From Terribacillus aidingensis (GTDB lineage Bacteria; Bacillota; Bacilli; Bacillales; Amphibacillaceae), in NCBI RefSeq assembly GCF_040703035.1, contig NZ_CP159996.1, positions 778,001-842,000 of the forward strand: 64,000 bases of DNA, read 5' to 3'. Below the pieces are notes generated by a model. It had not been told where the DNA came from, made no database searches, and worked only from the letters and a program-made list of their open reading frames with translations. Numbering within the stretch: position 1 is the stretch's first letter; every line of letters begins with the position of its first letter. Positions 25,334 to 34,048 of this stretch are shown here, piece after piece. A program made the position numbers and the translations under genes.

Positions 25334-25915
25334 TTATCCATTTACCTCATCATCGTTTGTCTTACTGTTTTCTTTTGCTTCCCATTCTTCCAAGAGCATA
25401 CCGTAAACATTGTGATTCACGTAACCATAGACAAGCTTTTCTGCTTGGCGGATTGTTCCTTCATGGGTGAAGTTAAGCTTCTCCGGAATTCTTCTGCTGC
25501 GTACATTTCCGATTGCCGAACGGATTTCGACTCTGTTCAATCGAAGTTCAAGGAAGGCATAATCCAAGGATTTGCTGACAGCTTTCTGCATAAGACCAAG
25601 ACCAGTATACTCTTCTCCCAGCCAATAACCCAAGCTGGTAGAACGATTCTGCCAGTCAATTTTATGGAAGCCGATTACTCCTGCTAAAGCCCCTTGATAC
25701 CAAATGCCAGCTGTAAATCCATCATTGGCTGCAAACTGCGCCAAAGTATGCTGGATGAATTGTCTGCTATGCTCGACAGTCGTATTCTGATCTACCCAAG
25801 GAAGCCATTGGCGCAGGTGCTCGCGGGAACTGTCGATCAGCTGGAACAGTTTATCACTGTCCTGAGGTTCCAAAAGCTTCATATAAGTGGCTGAGTCAAT
25901 GCGATGTGTAAACAT
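25334..25915 (-). CDS. GNAT acetyltransferase (RimJ/RimL type)
   Basis: 193 residues with the N-acetyltransferase fold of the RimL group: LPWVD near 40, AGVIGFHKIDW, the SLGYWLGEEYTGLGLMQKAV acetyl-CoA loop region, then RVEIRSAIGNVRSRRIPEKLNF. It resembles B. subtilis YdaF and other serine/ribosomal-protein acetyltransferases; the substrate is unknown. The start has a good AAAGGAG site. Confidence 0.82.
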   Translation of the reverse strand: MFTHRIDSATYMKLLEPQDSDKLFQLIDSSREHLRQWLPWVDQNTTVEHSRQFIQHTLAQFAANDGFTAGIWYQGALAGVIGFHKIDWQNRSTSLGYWLGEEYTGLGLMQKAVSKSLDYAFLELRLNRVEIRSAIGNVRSRRIPEKLNFTHEGTIRQAEKLVYGYVNHNVYGMLLEEWEAKENSKTNDDEVNG

Positions 25916-26041
25916 GATTCGTCGCTCCTTTCAATTGCTAATAGTATAGCATGTCCAATCGATTGTTAAAATTAGGAGCTGCATCTTGGTGCATATGAAT
26001 AGGAAGCGGACTGCATCCTATGGAAAAGGAGGCGGAACGCA

Positions 26042-26935
26042 ATGAAGAAGTGGGTGTTTTTATTTTGTCTCTGCTTGATGCTTGGTTTCCCGATGAATAC
26101 AGCAGCAGAAAGCGGAAGCGGCATATGGGACTATATTTTTTCACAAACCGACGAATCAGGGAAGCTGCAGGTACATTTTCTTGATGTTGGCCAAGGTGAC
26201 AGCATACTGATACAAACACCATCTCATTATAATATTCTTGTGGATGGAGGAGACGCGGAATCAGGGGATAAGGTAATATCTGAGCTTTCTGCCAGGGGAG
26301 TAAAGAAATTGGATCTGTTAGTTGCTACTCATCCGGATATCGATCATATCGGCGGACTTCTTCCGGTACTCGAGAAATTCAAGGTGAGCCAAGTGCTCGA
26401 TAGCGGTAAGCTGTATACGACAAGGACATATCAGCGTTACACAGAAATTCTGGCGGAAAAACAAATCCCGGTGACTATCGCCAAAGAAGGTTCCTATATA
26501 TCGGTAGACCCGCTTTTATCTATTCAAGTATTAAATGCCAATCATCCTAAAGCCACGAATAATCAGGCATCTATCGTACTGAGGCTAACGTATCGGACGG
26601 TGGATTTTCTGTTTATGAGTGACGCTGAATCCCAGCAGGAATATAAGATGAAACATAATTATGAAGTGGAATCGGAGGTCTATAAAGTTGCGCACCACGG
26701 TTCCCGTACGAGCAATACACTTTCCTTCCTTAAAAAAGTAAAGCCTGATTTTGCAGTCGTTTCCTACGGAAGAGATAATCAGTTAGGACATCCTACCAAG
26801 GAAGTCGTTCGAAATCTTAGGAAAGTGGGAGCTGTGCTTTATGCAACAGCCAAGGGAGGTACAATCAGTATTGAAACGAATGGGCTTTCCTGTCAGATCA
26901 GCAGTGATAGACCGGAGCCGATCTATAGTAAATAA
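26042..26935 (+). CDS. Secreted metallo-beta-lactamase-fold protein (ComEC C-terminal-like)
   Basis: 297 residues. Signal peptide (WVFLFCLCLMLGFPMNTAA), then an MBL-fold domain with FLDVGQGDSILIQ, the metal motif THPDIDHIGG (near 100), MSDAE (near 190) and KVAHHGSRTSN (near 218). These match the soluble domain of the competence channel ComEC, but no channel segment is present, so this would be an exported stand-alone hydrolase acting outside the cell, possibly a nuclease or phosphodiesterase. The ribosome-binding site AAAAGGAGG is strong. Confidence 0.85.
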   Translation: MKKWVFLFCLCLMLGFPMNTAAESGSGIWDYIFSQTDESGKLQVHFLDVGQGDSILIQTPSHYNILVDGGDAESGDKVISELSARGVKKLDLLVATHPDIDHIGGLLPVLEKFKVSQVLDSGKLYTTRTYQRYTEILAEKQIPVTIAKEGSYISVDPLLSIQVLNANHPKATNNQASIVLRLTYRTVDFLFMSDAESQQEYKMKHNYEVESEVYKVAHHGSRTSNTLSFLKKVKPDFAVVSYGRDNQLGHPTKEVVRNLRKVGAVLYATAKGGTISIETNGLSCQISSDRPEPIYSK

Positions 26936-26936
26936 A

Positions 26937-26967
26937 AAAAGCGAATCCAATCCGGATCCGCTTTTTT
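26937..26967. terminator. Bidirectional terminator
   Basis: AAAAGCGAATCC pairs with GGATCCGCTTTT with one mismatch; A and T runs flank it. It lies between convergent genes. Confidence 0.75.
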
Positions 26968-26969
26968 CG

Positions 26970-27278
26970 TTAGTTTGTTTGATTTGCTAGCTTCACAAGT
27001 GTATTCGCAAGGGGCTTCTTGTTTTCCTCATCGGCAGCCAGCCACAGCTGTTTAAGCAAATACTCTTCACGGTTGCGAGGTTCCTCTTTGTCTGCCAAAT
27101 AGTCAGCAACACGCTTAGCAGCTTTAGTCAAAGCTTCTTCGCTCAAGCCAAGGCGCTCACCTTGTTGTACCTTGTTACCTAAATAATCTTGGAAGTTCTG
27201 GAAATTGTTCAGAATCTCGTTCTTATCTTCCTGTGAAAGATTTTCCACAGCATTCTGTGCGCGATCTTCATGTGCCAT
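26970..27278 (-). CDS. DUF3243 protein (YmfJ-like)
   Basis: 102 residues from the ATG eight bases after GAGGAGG. All-helical, with the DUF3243 features NFQNFQDYLGNKV, RLGLSEEAL and ADYLADKEEPRNREEYLLKQLW. The family is Bacillaceae-specific and of unknown function. A SigB-like promoter precedes it, hinting at a general-stress role. Confidence 0.78.
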   Translation of the reverse strand: MAHEDRAQNAVENLSQEDKNEILNNFQNFQDYLGNKVQQGERLGLSEEALTKAAKRVADYLADKEEPRNREEYLLKQLWLAADEENKKPLANTLVKLANQTN

Positions 27279-27311
27279 CTTCATTACCTCCTCTTGTTGA
27301 GTTAGTAATGT

Positions 27312-27336
27312 ATTCCCAATATGAACATTAACAAAC
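27312..27336 (-). promoter_or_regulatory. Candidate SigB promoter of the DUF3243 gene
   Basis: On the minus strand GTTTGT (27331-27336), 13 nt, GGGAAT (27312-27317) fit the SigB pattern GTTTWW-N12-15-GGGWAW, 34 bp upstream of the start codon. Confidence 0.4.
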
Positions 27337-27379
27337 AATATATCGAAAAAACATATCATATGTACTAGAATGAGAGGCT

Positions 27380-27772
27380 TTACTCCGCATATGTTTTTCG
27401 AAAACCATAAAAAGACCGGAACTTTTTCTGTTCGTAATACGATCTTGATGTACTTGTCGCCAGCATCTCCATCCGTGTCGTAGGAAAGAGGTCATGTACT
27501 GCTTGAAGCAGCTTGCCGCCTACTCCTTGTCCGCGCAGTTTTCTGTCGACGAGCAGTTCTGCCACATGAAGGGTAATGACTTGGTCTGTGATACAACGAA
27601 TATAGCCGCATATTTCTCCGTCACACAGTGCAACGAGAGCAGGATCCGAGCCTTTCATAGCTTGATCGAAACCATCAGGATCAGCTGCGAGGGTAGTCCA
27701 GCTTTCTTCTTTCAGCAGTTCCATTATTGCCGAAAGATCTTCTGTCTTGTATGGGCGTATCGTTAGCATCAT
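27380..27772 (-). CDS. GNAT acetyltransferase
   Basis: 130 residues: RPYKTEDLSAIMELL at the N-terminus, a beta-4 segment LHVAELLVDRKLRGQGVGGKLL containing the acetyl-CoA pyrophosphate loop R-G-Q-G-V-G, and a C-terminal YYEQKKF. The substrate is unknown. It starts within the stop of the upstream small membrane protein gene (ATGA overlap), so the pair is coupled. Confidence 0.8.
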   Translation of the reverse strand: MMLTIRPYKTEDLSAIMELLKEESWTTLAADPDGFDQAMKGSDPALVALCDGEICGYIRCITDQVITLHVAELLVDRKLRGQGVGGKLLQAVHDLFPTTRMEMLATSTSRSYYEQKKFRSFYGFRKTYAE

Positions 27773-27960
27773 TTTTTCTCCTTTTTCGTCCCTTTAGGCA
27801 TTGTACCGAAAACGATGCCTAACATACATCCTGCAGCCAGTCCGACAGTAGGGCTTTGAAAGGCGATTCCAAATAGTATAGCTGTTATGATACCCACCGA
27901 GATTGCCAAAGGATAACGGAAGGGCTTTTTCTCATTAGATTGTTTCAATTCATATCCCAC
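27769..27960 (-). CDS. Small two-segment membrane protein
   Basis: 63 residues: a charged N-terminus, two hydrophobic helices (PLAISVGIITAILFGIAF and VGLAAGCMLGIVFG) and a Lys-rich C-terminus. No family recognised. Translationally coupled to the acetyltransferase downstream. Confidence 0.55.
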   Translation of the reverse strand: MGYELKQSNEKKPFRYPLAISVGIITAILFGIAFQSPTVGLAAGCMLGIVFGTMPKGTKKEKK

Positions 27961-28086
27961 CTTGTCTTAGTAAACACCAGTATATCACGGATGATAGGTT
28001 GCTATGGAAGGAATAAACATTGCGTATCATGTTAGATTTTGTTACATTAGTTTACATCGTGTATTTTTTTATGGGGAGAGAAAGAG

Positions 28087-29511
28087 ATGGATATATTATT
28101 AAAAATAATTCAGTCTACCAGTGATTTTATGTGGACTTATATTATGATGGGACTATTACTCCTAGTCGGTCTTTATTTTACACTGAAACTTAAACTAACT
28201 ACATTCACGCAAATACCACACATGTTTAAATTAATTGGTGAAAAGACCACTGATGGAAAAGGCGTCAGCTCATTTCAGGCTTTTTGTATCAGTGCCGCGG
28301 CACGTGTAGGTACTGGTAACTTGGCTGGTGTAGCACTGGCTATTTCTGTCGGGGGCCCAGGAGCGGTATTCTGGATGTGGCTGATGGCTTTTCTTGGTGC
28401 TGCTTCCGGATTTGTTGAAGCAACACTTGCACAGATTTATAAAACACGTGACGGTGAAGCTTCATTCCGAGGTGGTCCAGCTTACTATATGCAGAAAGCA
28501 TTGGGACAGCGTTGGTTAGGCGTCACTTTTGCAGTTATCATTACTTTGACATTCGGTTTAGCGTTTAACTCTGTACAAGCGAATACAATTGTTAGCGCAT
28601 TTCATAGTTCTTTTGGTATCAGCAAAGAACTTATGGCAGTTATTATGACAGTGATCAGTGCGCTTATCATCTTTGGCGGAACAAAGGTAATCGTCAAAGT
28701 ATCTGAAATTATCGTACCAGTGATGGCGGGAGGATATATCCTTTTAGCTATTGGAATTATTATCTTCAACATTTCCGAGATACCCCATGCATTCACTATC
28801 ATTTTCCAGGATGCATTTGGTATTAAAGAGATTGCCGGCGGAGCTGTTGGTGTCGCGATGATGCAAGGTATTAAACGTGGTATGTTCTCGAATGAAGCAG
28901 GTATGGGTAGTGCGCCACAAGCCGCGGCCACTGCTAATGTATCCCACCCGGTTAAACAAGGATTTATCCAATCACTAGGGGTATATGTAGACACATTTGG
29001 CGTATGTACAGCTACAGCATTTATCGTTATTCTTTCAGGTCTTTATACAAGTTCAGAATCCGATGGTATCGTCCTTACGCAAAATGCACTTGAATCCCTT
29101 GTTGGATCCTGGGCAGGTATATTCATTGCCTTAATCGTATTCCTGTTTGCTTTCTCTTCTGTAGTAGGTAACTATTTCTACGGCGAATCAAATATTAACT
29201 TCATCAAGCATAGCAAAACATGGCTGTTTATCTACCGAGTGGCAGTGGTTGCTATGGTAGCCGTTGGGTCTCTGGCAAGCCTTGAATTTGTTTGGGGTAT
29301 AGCAGATTTATTCATGGCACTTATGGCATTCATCAACTTGATTGCTATCGTGCTGCTTGGAAGAATTGCCTTCCGTGCTCTGAAAGACTATATGGATCAA
29401 AAGCGCGCAGGAAAAAATCCACAATTTTATGCAGACAGCGTAGCGGGCATCCCGAATGTCGATGAAGATGTTTGGGCAAAGAAGGCTGTTAATGAAAAGG
29501 TATCCTCTTAA
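28087..29511 (+). CDS. alsT: Sodium:amino-acid symporter, AGCS family (AlsT-like)
   Basis: 474 residues with about eleven membrane segments. Alanine-or-glycine:cation symporter signatures: SSFQAFCISAAARVGTGNLAG (near 60-80), PGAVFWMWLMAF...FVEATLAQIYK and GMFSNEAGMGSAP near 270. It imports alanine, glycine or glutamine with Na+. It is flanked by terminators and so monocistronic. Confidence 0.9.
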   Translation: MDILLKIIQSTSDFMWTYIMMGLLLLVGLYFTLKLKLTTFTQIPHMFKLIGEKTTDGKGVSSFQAFCISAAARVGTGNLAGVALAISVGGPGAVFWMWLMAFLGAASGFVEATLAQIYKTRDGEASFRGGPAYYMQKALGQRWLGVTFAVIITLTFGLAFNSVQANTIVSAFHSSFGISKELMAVIMTVISALIIFGGTKVIVKVSEIIVPVMAGGYILLAIGIIIFNISEIPHAFTIIFQDAFGIKEIAGGAVGVAMMQGIKRGMFSNEAGMGSAPQAAATANVSHPVKQGFIQSLGVYVDTFGVCTATAFIVILSGLYTSSESDGIVLTQNALESLVGSWAGIFIALIVFLFAFSSVVGNYFYGESNINFIKHSKTWLFIYRVAVVAMVAVGSLASLEFVWGIADLFMALMAFINLIAIVLLGRIAFRALKDYMDQKRAGKNPQFYADSVAGIPNVDEDVWAKKAVNEKVSS

Positions 29512-29526
29512 GAGGATGCCTTTTTA
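29495..29526 (+). terminator. Terminator after AGCS symporter
   Basis: AAAAGGTATCCTCTT pairs with AAGAGGATGCCTTTT with one G-T pair; the stem includes the stop codon. Confidence 0.8.
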
Positions 29527-29623
29527 GTTTAGGATAATATAGTTTAGAAAAGTTAAGAAACGGGACAGCAGGAATATGTAGAGATACAATAGAGTCAGAA
29601 CTTGGAAGAAGGAGTTGTGATCC

Positions 29624-29854
29624 ATGCAGAAAACAGCACTCATATCGCTCGTATTCGGGGTCATCAGTTTGTTTCTTTCTTTATACGGAATTTTCTTTGG
29701 CGTTATCGGATTTGTCCTGGCTTTACATACGATAAGAAAAGCCGATAACCGGGAAAGGACAGGAAAAGGTATGGCAATCGGAGGGTTGGCGACAAGTGTC
29801 ATTGGAGCCGGCTATCAGATAGTAGCTATACTCATTCTTGTCCTGACAGCTTGA
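29624..29854 (+). CDS. DUF4190 small membrane protein
   Basis: 76 residues: two hydrophobic segments (LISLVFGVISLFLSLYGIFF and a C-terminal SVIGAGYQIVAILILV) joined by a basic loop with R-K-A and GKGMAIGGL, the DUF4190 pattern. Ribosome-binding site AAGGAG. Function unknown. Confidence 0.7.
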   Translation: MQKTALISLVFGVISLFLSLYGIFFGVIGFVLALHTIRKADNRERTGKGMAIGGLATSVIGAGYQIVAILILVLTA

Positions 29855-29863
29855 ATAGAAGTA

Positions 29864-29899
29864 AAAAGAATGCTGCATAAATCGCTGCATTCTTTTTTT
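29864..29899 (+). terminator. Terminator after DUF4190 gene
   Basis: AAAGAATGCTGC and a complementary GC-TGCATTCTTT arm around ATAAATC, ending in T7. Confidence 0.75.
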
Positions 29900-29956
29900 G
29901 TAACCTTATTAATTTCTTTCCGTATAAGTAGATATCTTACGCACAGGAGGAAATCG

Positions 29957-30541
29957 ATGAACGCATTGTTAGTATATGCCCATCCAAATCATGCATCTCT
30001 CAACTATGCCTTTTTCCGTGCAGTGCAGGAAGGTATCGAACAAAATCCTGCCATCAGCGGAGTGGAAACAATCGATTTGTATGCCGAAGAGTTTGATCCA
30101 GCATTGGTTTTCCATGAAAAAAAGCGTCGTCGTGATATGCATACCGATCCGCATTTTAAAGCGTATCGGGAGAAAATTAAGCGAGCTGATCTGCTTGTGT
30201 TCATTTATCCTATTTTCTGGGGAAGGCCGCCGGCTATGCTGCTCGGATTCATCGATCAGAACTTTTCAGCCAATTTTGCTTATCAGCACGAAGGTTTGCT
30301 GCCGGAAGGATTGCTGAAAGGCAAGCAAGCGGTTTGTGTTTCCACCATGAAAGGCCCAGGGTTTTACAGCCGCTTTTATTTAGGGAATGCACATAAGATT
30401 TTAATGAAGCGAGCGCTGTTCCGATTTGTAGGTATCCGTAAAGTGAAAATCTTCGAGTTCGGCGGCATGGAAAAAAAGAACGGAAAACAGAAAAAGTACC
30501 TGAACCGTGTTGAAGCATACTTTCGCCATCGGGTTAAATAG
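29957..30541 (+). CDS. NAD(P)H-dependent flavodoxin-fold oxidoreductase
   Basis: 194 residues from ATG 29957 (AGGAGG, 6 nt). The frame extends upstream through a terminator, which argues against an earlier start. Flavodoxin-like fold of the NQO/KefF group: LLVYAHPNHASLNYAF for FMN/FAD phosphate binding, VFIYPIFWGRPPAMLLGFID (near 80-100) and MKGPGFY for isoalloxazine contacts. It probably reduces quinones by two electrons. The last 8 nt overlap the convergent gene. Confidence 0.85.
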   Translation: MNALLVYAHPNHASLNYAFFRAVQEGIEQNPAISGVETIDLYAEEFDPALVFHEKKRRRDMHTDPHFKAYREKIKRADLLVFIYPIFWGRPPAMLLGFIDQNFSANFAYQHEGLLPEGLLKGKQAVCVSTMKGPGFYSRFYLGNAHKILMKRALFRFVGIRKVKIFEFGGMEKKNGKQKKYLNRVEAYFRHRVK

Positions 30542-30794
30542 GCAGCTGTTCCAATTCGTAATATTTGTTTCGCACATCCTGTATGTCATTGACAGCTAGA
30601 CTCTGGCTGATTTGTTTCAGTAAGGAAGCAAATGTGTCATCATCAATACGAACAGCTTGCTGCGCTATGCGGGCAGAACCGGCTTCCAAAACCGCTTCGG
30701 AAATGTTACCTATCTCATATATGCGGAAGTATTTCTGGATCTCCCGGATGGCAGTCTCTTTATACGTCACTTGCCATTCATCATAAGTTGGCAT
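30534..30794 (-). CDS. Conserved-looking hypothetical protein
   Basis: 86 residues from the ATG 11 nt after AAAGG. A soluble, mixed alpha/beta-like sequence beginning MPTYDEWQVTYKETAIREIQ. I do not recognise a family. It overlaps the preceding convergent gene tail-to-tail by 8 nt, which fits a real compact gene. Confidence 0.55.
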   Translation of the reverse strand: MPTYDEWQVTYKETAIREIQKYFRIYEIGNISEAVLEAGSARIAQQAVRIDDDTFASLLKQISQSLAVNDIQDVRNKYYELEQLPI

Positions 30795-30880
30795 AATACA
30801 TACAACCTTTCTATTCAACAAGGAGCTATGTCCTGTTATACTGTCTATGGTATCATGCGACTTGGAAGGGAAGAAAGCAA

Positions 30881-31117
30881 ATGTTACGTAAAATAAATGC
30901 TCTGCTCGCTATCATTGTCATTGCAATTGGTGTCTATCGATATATCGACCGGGATTACGAAGTGAATCCTCAGCTGATGCTGCCACTTTTGTCCATAATG
31001 TTTCTGTTATTTTCAGTTGAGTCTATCTTAAATAAGAAAAAGCTCATGACAGGAGTCTATTTGATTGTCTTCGTTATTGCAGCAAGTGCAACCGTCATGA
31101 TCTTTACACAGACTTAA
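30881..31117 (+). CDS. DUF3953 small membrane protein (YczI-like)
   Basis: 78 residues with three hydrophobic helices: an N-terminal one (LLAIIVIAIGVYRYI), a middle one (MLPLLSIMFLLFSVESI) and a C-terminal one (YLIVFVIAASATVMIF). This is the DUF3953 layout; function unknown. A terminator starts at the stop codon. Confidence 0.65.
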   Translation: MLRKINALLAIIVIAIGVYRYIDRDYEVNPQLMLPLLSIMFLLFSVESILNKKKLMTGVYLIVFVIAASATVMIFTQT

Positions 31118-31149
31118 AAGTCTTCTCCTTATAGGAGGAGGCTTTTTTG
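31116..31149 (+). terminator. Terminator after DUF3953 gene
   Basis: A 14-bp stem between AAAAGTCTTCTCCT and AGGAGGAGGCTTTT (with G-T pairs) around TAT, ending in T6. Confidence 0.8.
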
Positions 31150-31156
31150 TTTATTA

Positions 31157-31214
31157 TTGACATAGAGTGGTAATCTCGCATATAATACAATTAACAATTA
31201 ACATAATGTTAATT
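31157..31214 (+). promoter_or_regulatory. Promoter and palindromic operator of the NAD salvage operon
   Basis: TTGACA (31157-31162), 18 nt, TATAAT (31181-31186) form a strong SigA promoter. Ten bases later lies the perfect palindrome AATTAACATAATGTTAATT (31196-31214), immediately before the ribosome-binding site. Its position suits a repressor, most simply the NrtR encoded by the first gene. Confidence 0.7.
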
Positions 31215-31231
31215 AAAAGGAGATTAACATA

Positions 31232-32008
31232 TTGAAGTCGAATAATAAAAAGATACCTTATGATGTGAGTCGCTACCGGACACCTGATGGGTATACATCG
31301 GATATAGCTGTATTTACCATTACCTCCGAAAAGACCAAAGCATATGCTCCGCCAAAAATGAAACTCAAGTTGATGCTCATCAAGCGTGCCGAGAAGGATA
31401 CGGAAGGAAATCCGAATATCGAAGCAGGGAAGTGGGCATTGCCCGGAGGTTTCGTTACACCGGAAGAAACGGCCATCGAGGCAGCCAGCCGGGAATTGGA
31501 AGAGGAGACGGGAATAGCAGGAATACATTTGAAACACTTTGGTGTATACGATGACCCAGGACGTGATCCGCGCGGGTGGATCATCTCGAATGCGCATTAT
31601 GCTATTGTCCCGGAACACAGATTATTTGAGAGAAAAGCGAATGATGATGCCGCAGAAGTGGAACTGTTCCCTGTACAAGATCTAGAGCAGCATCTTTTAG
31701 CATTTGATCACGCCAGTATAATCCGTCATGCTATTACTCATATAACACGAGATTTACTGCAAACTACAGTAGCAAAGCAATTCTTGCCAGAGCTGTTCAC
31801 TTACTCGGAACTGCAGGCAGTCTTGCTGACGATAACGGATGATAAAGCAATTCAAAATGAGCAAGCTTTTGCACGTAAAATTAAAACATTGCCTTTCATC
31901 GTAGCAGTTGAAGGGCAGAAGACACAGCGAACATCCAAGCTGCCAACTCAGCTTTATCGGTTCATTGATGCGGAAGTGAAGCAATCGATTTATACAGCTC
32001 GTCATTAA
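31232..32008 (+). CDS. nrtR: Nudix-domain regulator NrtR
   Basis: 258 residues from TTG 31232, nine bases after AAGGAG. An N-terminal Nudix domain with an intact box (G-F-V-T-P-E-E ... RELEEETGI, near 72-93) is joined to a C-terminal winged-helix segment (LFTYSELQAVLLTI...RKIKTLPFIV). This is the NrtR architecture, a repressor of NAD genes that releases DNA on binding ADP-ribose. Position at the head of a pncA-pncB-nadD operon behind a palindrome supports this. Because the Nudix box is complete, residual ADP-ribose or NADH hydrolase activity is possible. Confidence 0.85.
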   Translation: MKSNNKKIPYDVSRYRTPDGYTSDIAVFTITSEKTKAYAPPKMKLKLMLIKRAEKDTEGNPNIEAGKWALPGGFVTPEETAIEAASRELEEETGIAGIHLKHFGVYDDPGRDPRGWIISNAHYAIVPEHRLFERKANDDAAEVELFPVQDLEQHLLAFDHASIIRHAITHITRDLLQTTVAKQFLPELFTYSELQAVLLTITDDKAIQNEQAFARKIKTLPFIVAVEGQKTQRTSKLPTQLYRFIDAEVKQSIYTARH

Positions 32009-32026
32009 TCCAGAGGAGGATGAAAG

Positions 32027-32587
32027 ATGAAAGCATTGATAAATATCGATTATACGAATGACTTTGTAGCAGAAGATGGGGCACTGACTTGCGGGGTGCC
32101 AGGACGGGAGATCGAGGAACGGCTTACGGCGATTACCTCTGAATTCATTAAGAACGGTGACTATGTTGTTTTTGCAATTGATAAGCATGAGGAGAAGGAT
32201 GCATATCATCCAGAAACCAAGCTGTATCCACCGCACAATATAGATGGGACAGAGGGACGTGCACTTTATGGCAAGCTGTCGGATGCATATGAATCTGCCA
32301 AGCATGAATTGAATGTCTATTATATGGATAAAACAAGATACAGTGCTTTTGCAGGGACCGATTTGCTGCAGCGGCTAAATGAGCGTGGTATCAAGGAGAT
32401 TCATGCTGTTGGTGTAGCAACAGATATTTGTGTTTTCCATACACTGGTCGATGCATATAATTATGGCTTCAAAATCGTTGTTCACGCAGATGCTGTTGCT
32501 AGTTTCAACCAAGAGGGGCATACATACGCCCTGCATCACTTTAAAAGCGCGTTAGGAGCAGAGATTACAGAAGGAGGAGCGGAATGA
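32027..32587 (+). CDS. pncA: Nicotinamidase (isochorismatase-like cysteine hydrolase)
   Basis: 186 residues. Catalytic triad visible: Asp in LINIDYTNDF (residue 8), Lys in YMDKTRYSAF (near 102) and Cys in GVATDICVFHT (near 136). A DKH metal site follows in FAIDKHEEKD. It converts nicotinamide to nicotinate. The operon and its overlap with the nicotinate phosphoribosyltransferase gene support this over a generic isochorismatase. Confidence 0.9.
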   Translation: MKALINIDYTNDFVAEDGALTCGVPGREIEERLTAITSEFIKNGDYVVFAIDKHEEKDAYHPETKLYPPHNIDGTEGRALYGKLSDAYESAKHELNVYYMDKTRYSAFAGTDLLQRLNERGIKEIHAVGVATDICVFHTLVDAYNYGFKIVVHADAVASFNQEGHTYALHHFKSALGAEITEGGAE

Positions 32588-34047
32588 TGACACATTATCA
32601 GGATGATAGCACGGCATTGCACACAGACCTTTATCAAATCAATATGGCACAGACGTATTGGAAGGATGGAAAGCATAATCGCAAAGCAGTATTCGAGCTG
32701 TTTTTCCGTAAACAGCCCTTCGGTAATGGATTTGCTGTTTTCGCTGGCTTGGAGCGAGTCATCGATTATTTGAAAGAATTCCGTTTCTCGAATTCAGATC
32801 TGGAGTATCTTGAGCAGGAACTGGGATATGAGAAGGAGTTCATCGCCTACCTGCGCGACCTGCGCTTTACTGGGGATTTGTACAGCATGAAGGAAGGAGA
32901 GCTTGTCTTCGGTACCGAGCCGATCATCCGGGTAGAAGCTCCGCTTGCTCAAGCACAGCTGATCGAAACAGCACTGCTGAATATCGTGAACTACCAGACA
33001 CTCATCGCTACAAAGGCTGCTCGTATCATGCATGTATTGGATGAGGGAGATACAGCGATGGAATTCGGCTCCAGGCGGGCCCAGGAGATGGATGCGGCTA
33101 TTTGGGGGACAAGAGCTGCTTATATCGGCGGCTTTCATGCAACGTCCAATGTGCGGGCAGGCAAAAAGTTCGGCATACCGGTTGCTGGAACCCACGCGCA
33201 TGCGCTAGTGCAAGCCTATCGTGACGAGTATGAAGCATTTCATAAGTATGCGGAAACTCATGTGGATTGCACGTTTCTCGTCGATACGTACGATACACTG
33301 AAGTCTGGTGTACCAAATGCAATCAGGGTCGCAAAAGAAATGGGTGATAAGATCCGTTTTAACGCTATTCGTCTGGACAGCGGCGATTTAGCCTACTTAT
33401 CCAAGCGGGCACGGGAAATGCTTGATGAAGCAGGCTTTACGGAAACGAAAATTACCGCATCCAACGATTTGGATGAGGAAACGATTGGTGCTCTGAAGGC
33501 TCAGGGAGCCAAAATCGACAACTGGGGTATCGGGACGAAGCTTATTACTGCTTTTGATCAGCCAGCATTAGGGGCGGTGTATAAGATAGTTTCCATTGAA
33601 GATGACAATGGAAATATGGCCGATACAATCAAAATCAGCGCCAATCCTGAAAAGGTTTCTACCCCTGGTCTTAAACGGGTCTATCGGATTATCAATCGAG
33701 CAAACCAAAAATCAGAAGGAGATTATATTGCGCTTGCCCATGAAAATCCGGAGGAAGAACCACGACTCAAAATGTTCCATCCAACCTATCCGTACATTAG
33801 TAAATTTGTAACAGATTTTGAAGCGAAGGAGCTTCAGCAGCCTGTTTTTCAAAAGGGTGAACTCGTGTACAAACTGCCATCTTTAGAGGAGACACGGAAC
33901 TACGTCACACACAGCCTCACATTCTTATGGGATGAATATAAGCGGACTCATAATCCAGAAGCTTATCCTGTCGATTTAAGCACAGCTTGCTGGGATAATA
34001 AAATGGAATTGATCGAGCGCATCAAATCACAGCTGGAGGAGAAGTAG
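32584..34047 (+). CDS. pncB: Nicotinate phosphoribosyltransferase
   Basis: 487 residues, the usual length for the Bacillus-type enzyme. TDLYQINMAQTYW at the N-terminus, FAVFAGLERVIDYL, EFGSRRAQEMDAAIWGTRAAYIGGF (near 160-185), GTHAHALVQAY with the catalytic His, and RLDSGDLAYLS (near 265) are family hallmarks. It makes nicotinate mononucleotide from nicotinate, PRPP and ATP. ATGA overlap with pncA indicates coupling. Confidence 0.93.
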   Translation: MMTHYQDDSTALHTDLYQINMAQTYWKDGKHNRKAVFELFFRKQPFGNGFAVFAGLERVIDYLKEFRFSNSDLEYLEQELGYEKEFIAYLRDLRFTGDLYSMKEGELVFGTEPIIRVEAPLAQAQLIETALLNIVNYQTLIATKAARIMHVLDEGDTAMEFGSRRAQEMDAAIWGTRAAYIGGFHATSNVRAGKKFGIPVAGTHAHALVQAYRDEYEAFHKYAETHVDCTFLVDTYDTLKSGVPNAIRVAKEMGDKIRFNAIRLDSGDLAYLSKRAREMLDEAGFTETKITASNDLDEETIGALKAQGAKIDNWGIGTKLITAFDQPALGAVYKIVSIEDDNGNMADTIKISANPEKVSTPGLKRVYRIINRANQKSEGDYIALAHENPEEEPRLKMFHPTYPYISKFVTDFEAKELQQPVFQKGELVYKLPSLEETRNYVTHSLTFLWDEYKRTHNPEAYPVDLSTACWDNKMELIERIKSQLEEK

Positions 34048-34048
34048 C

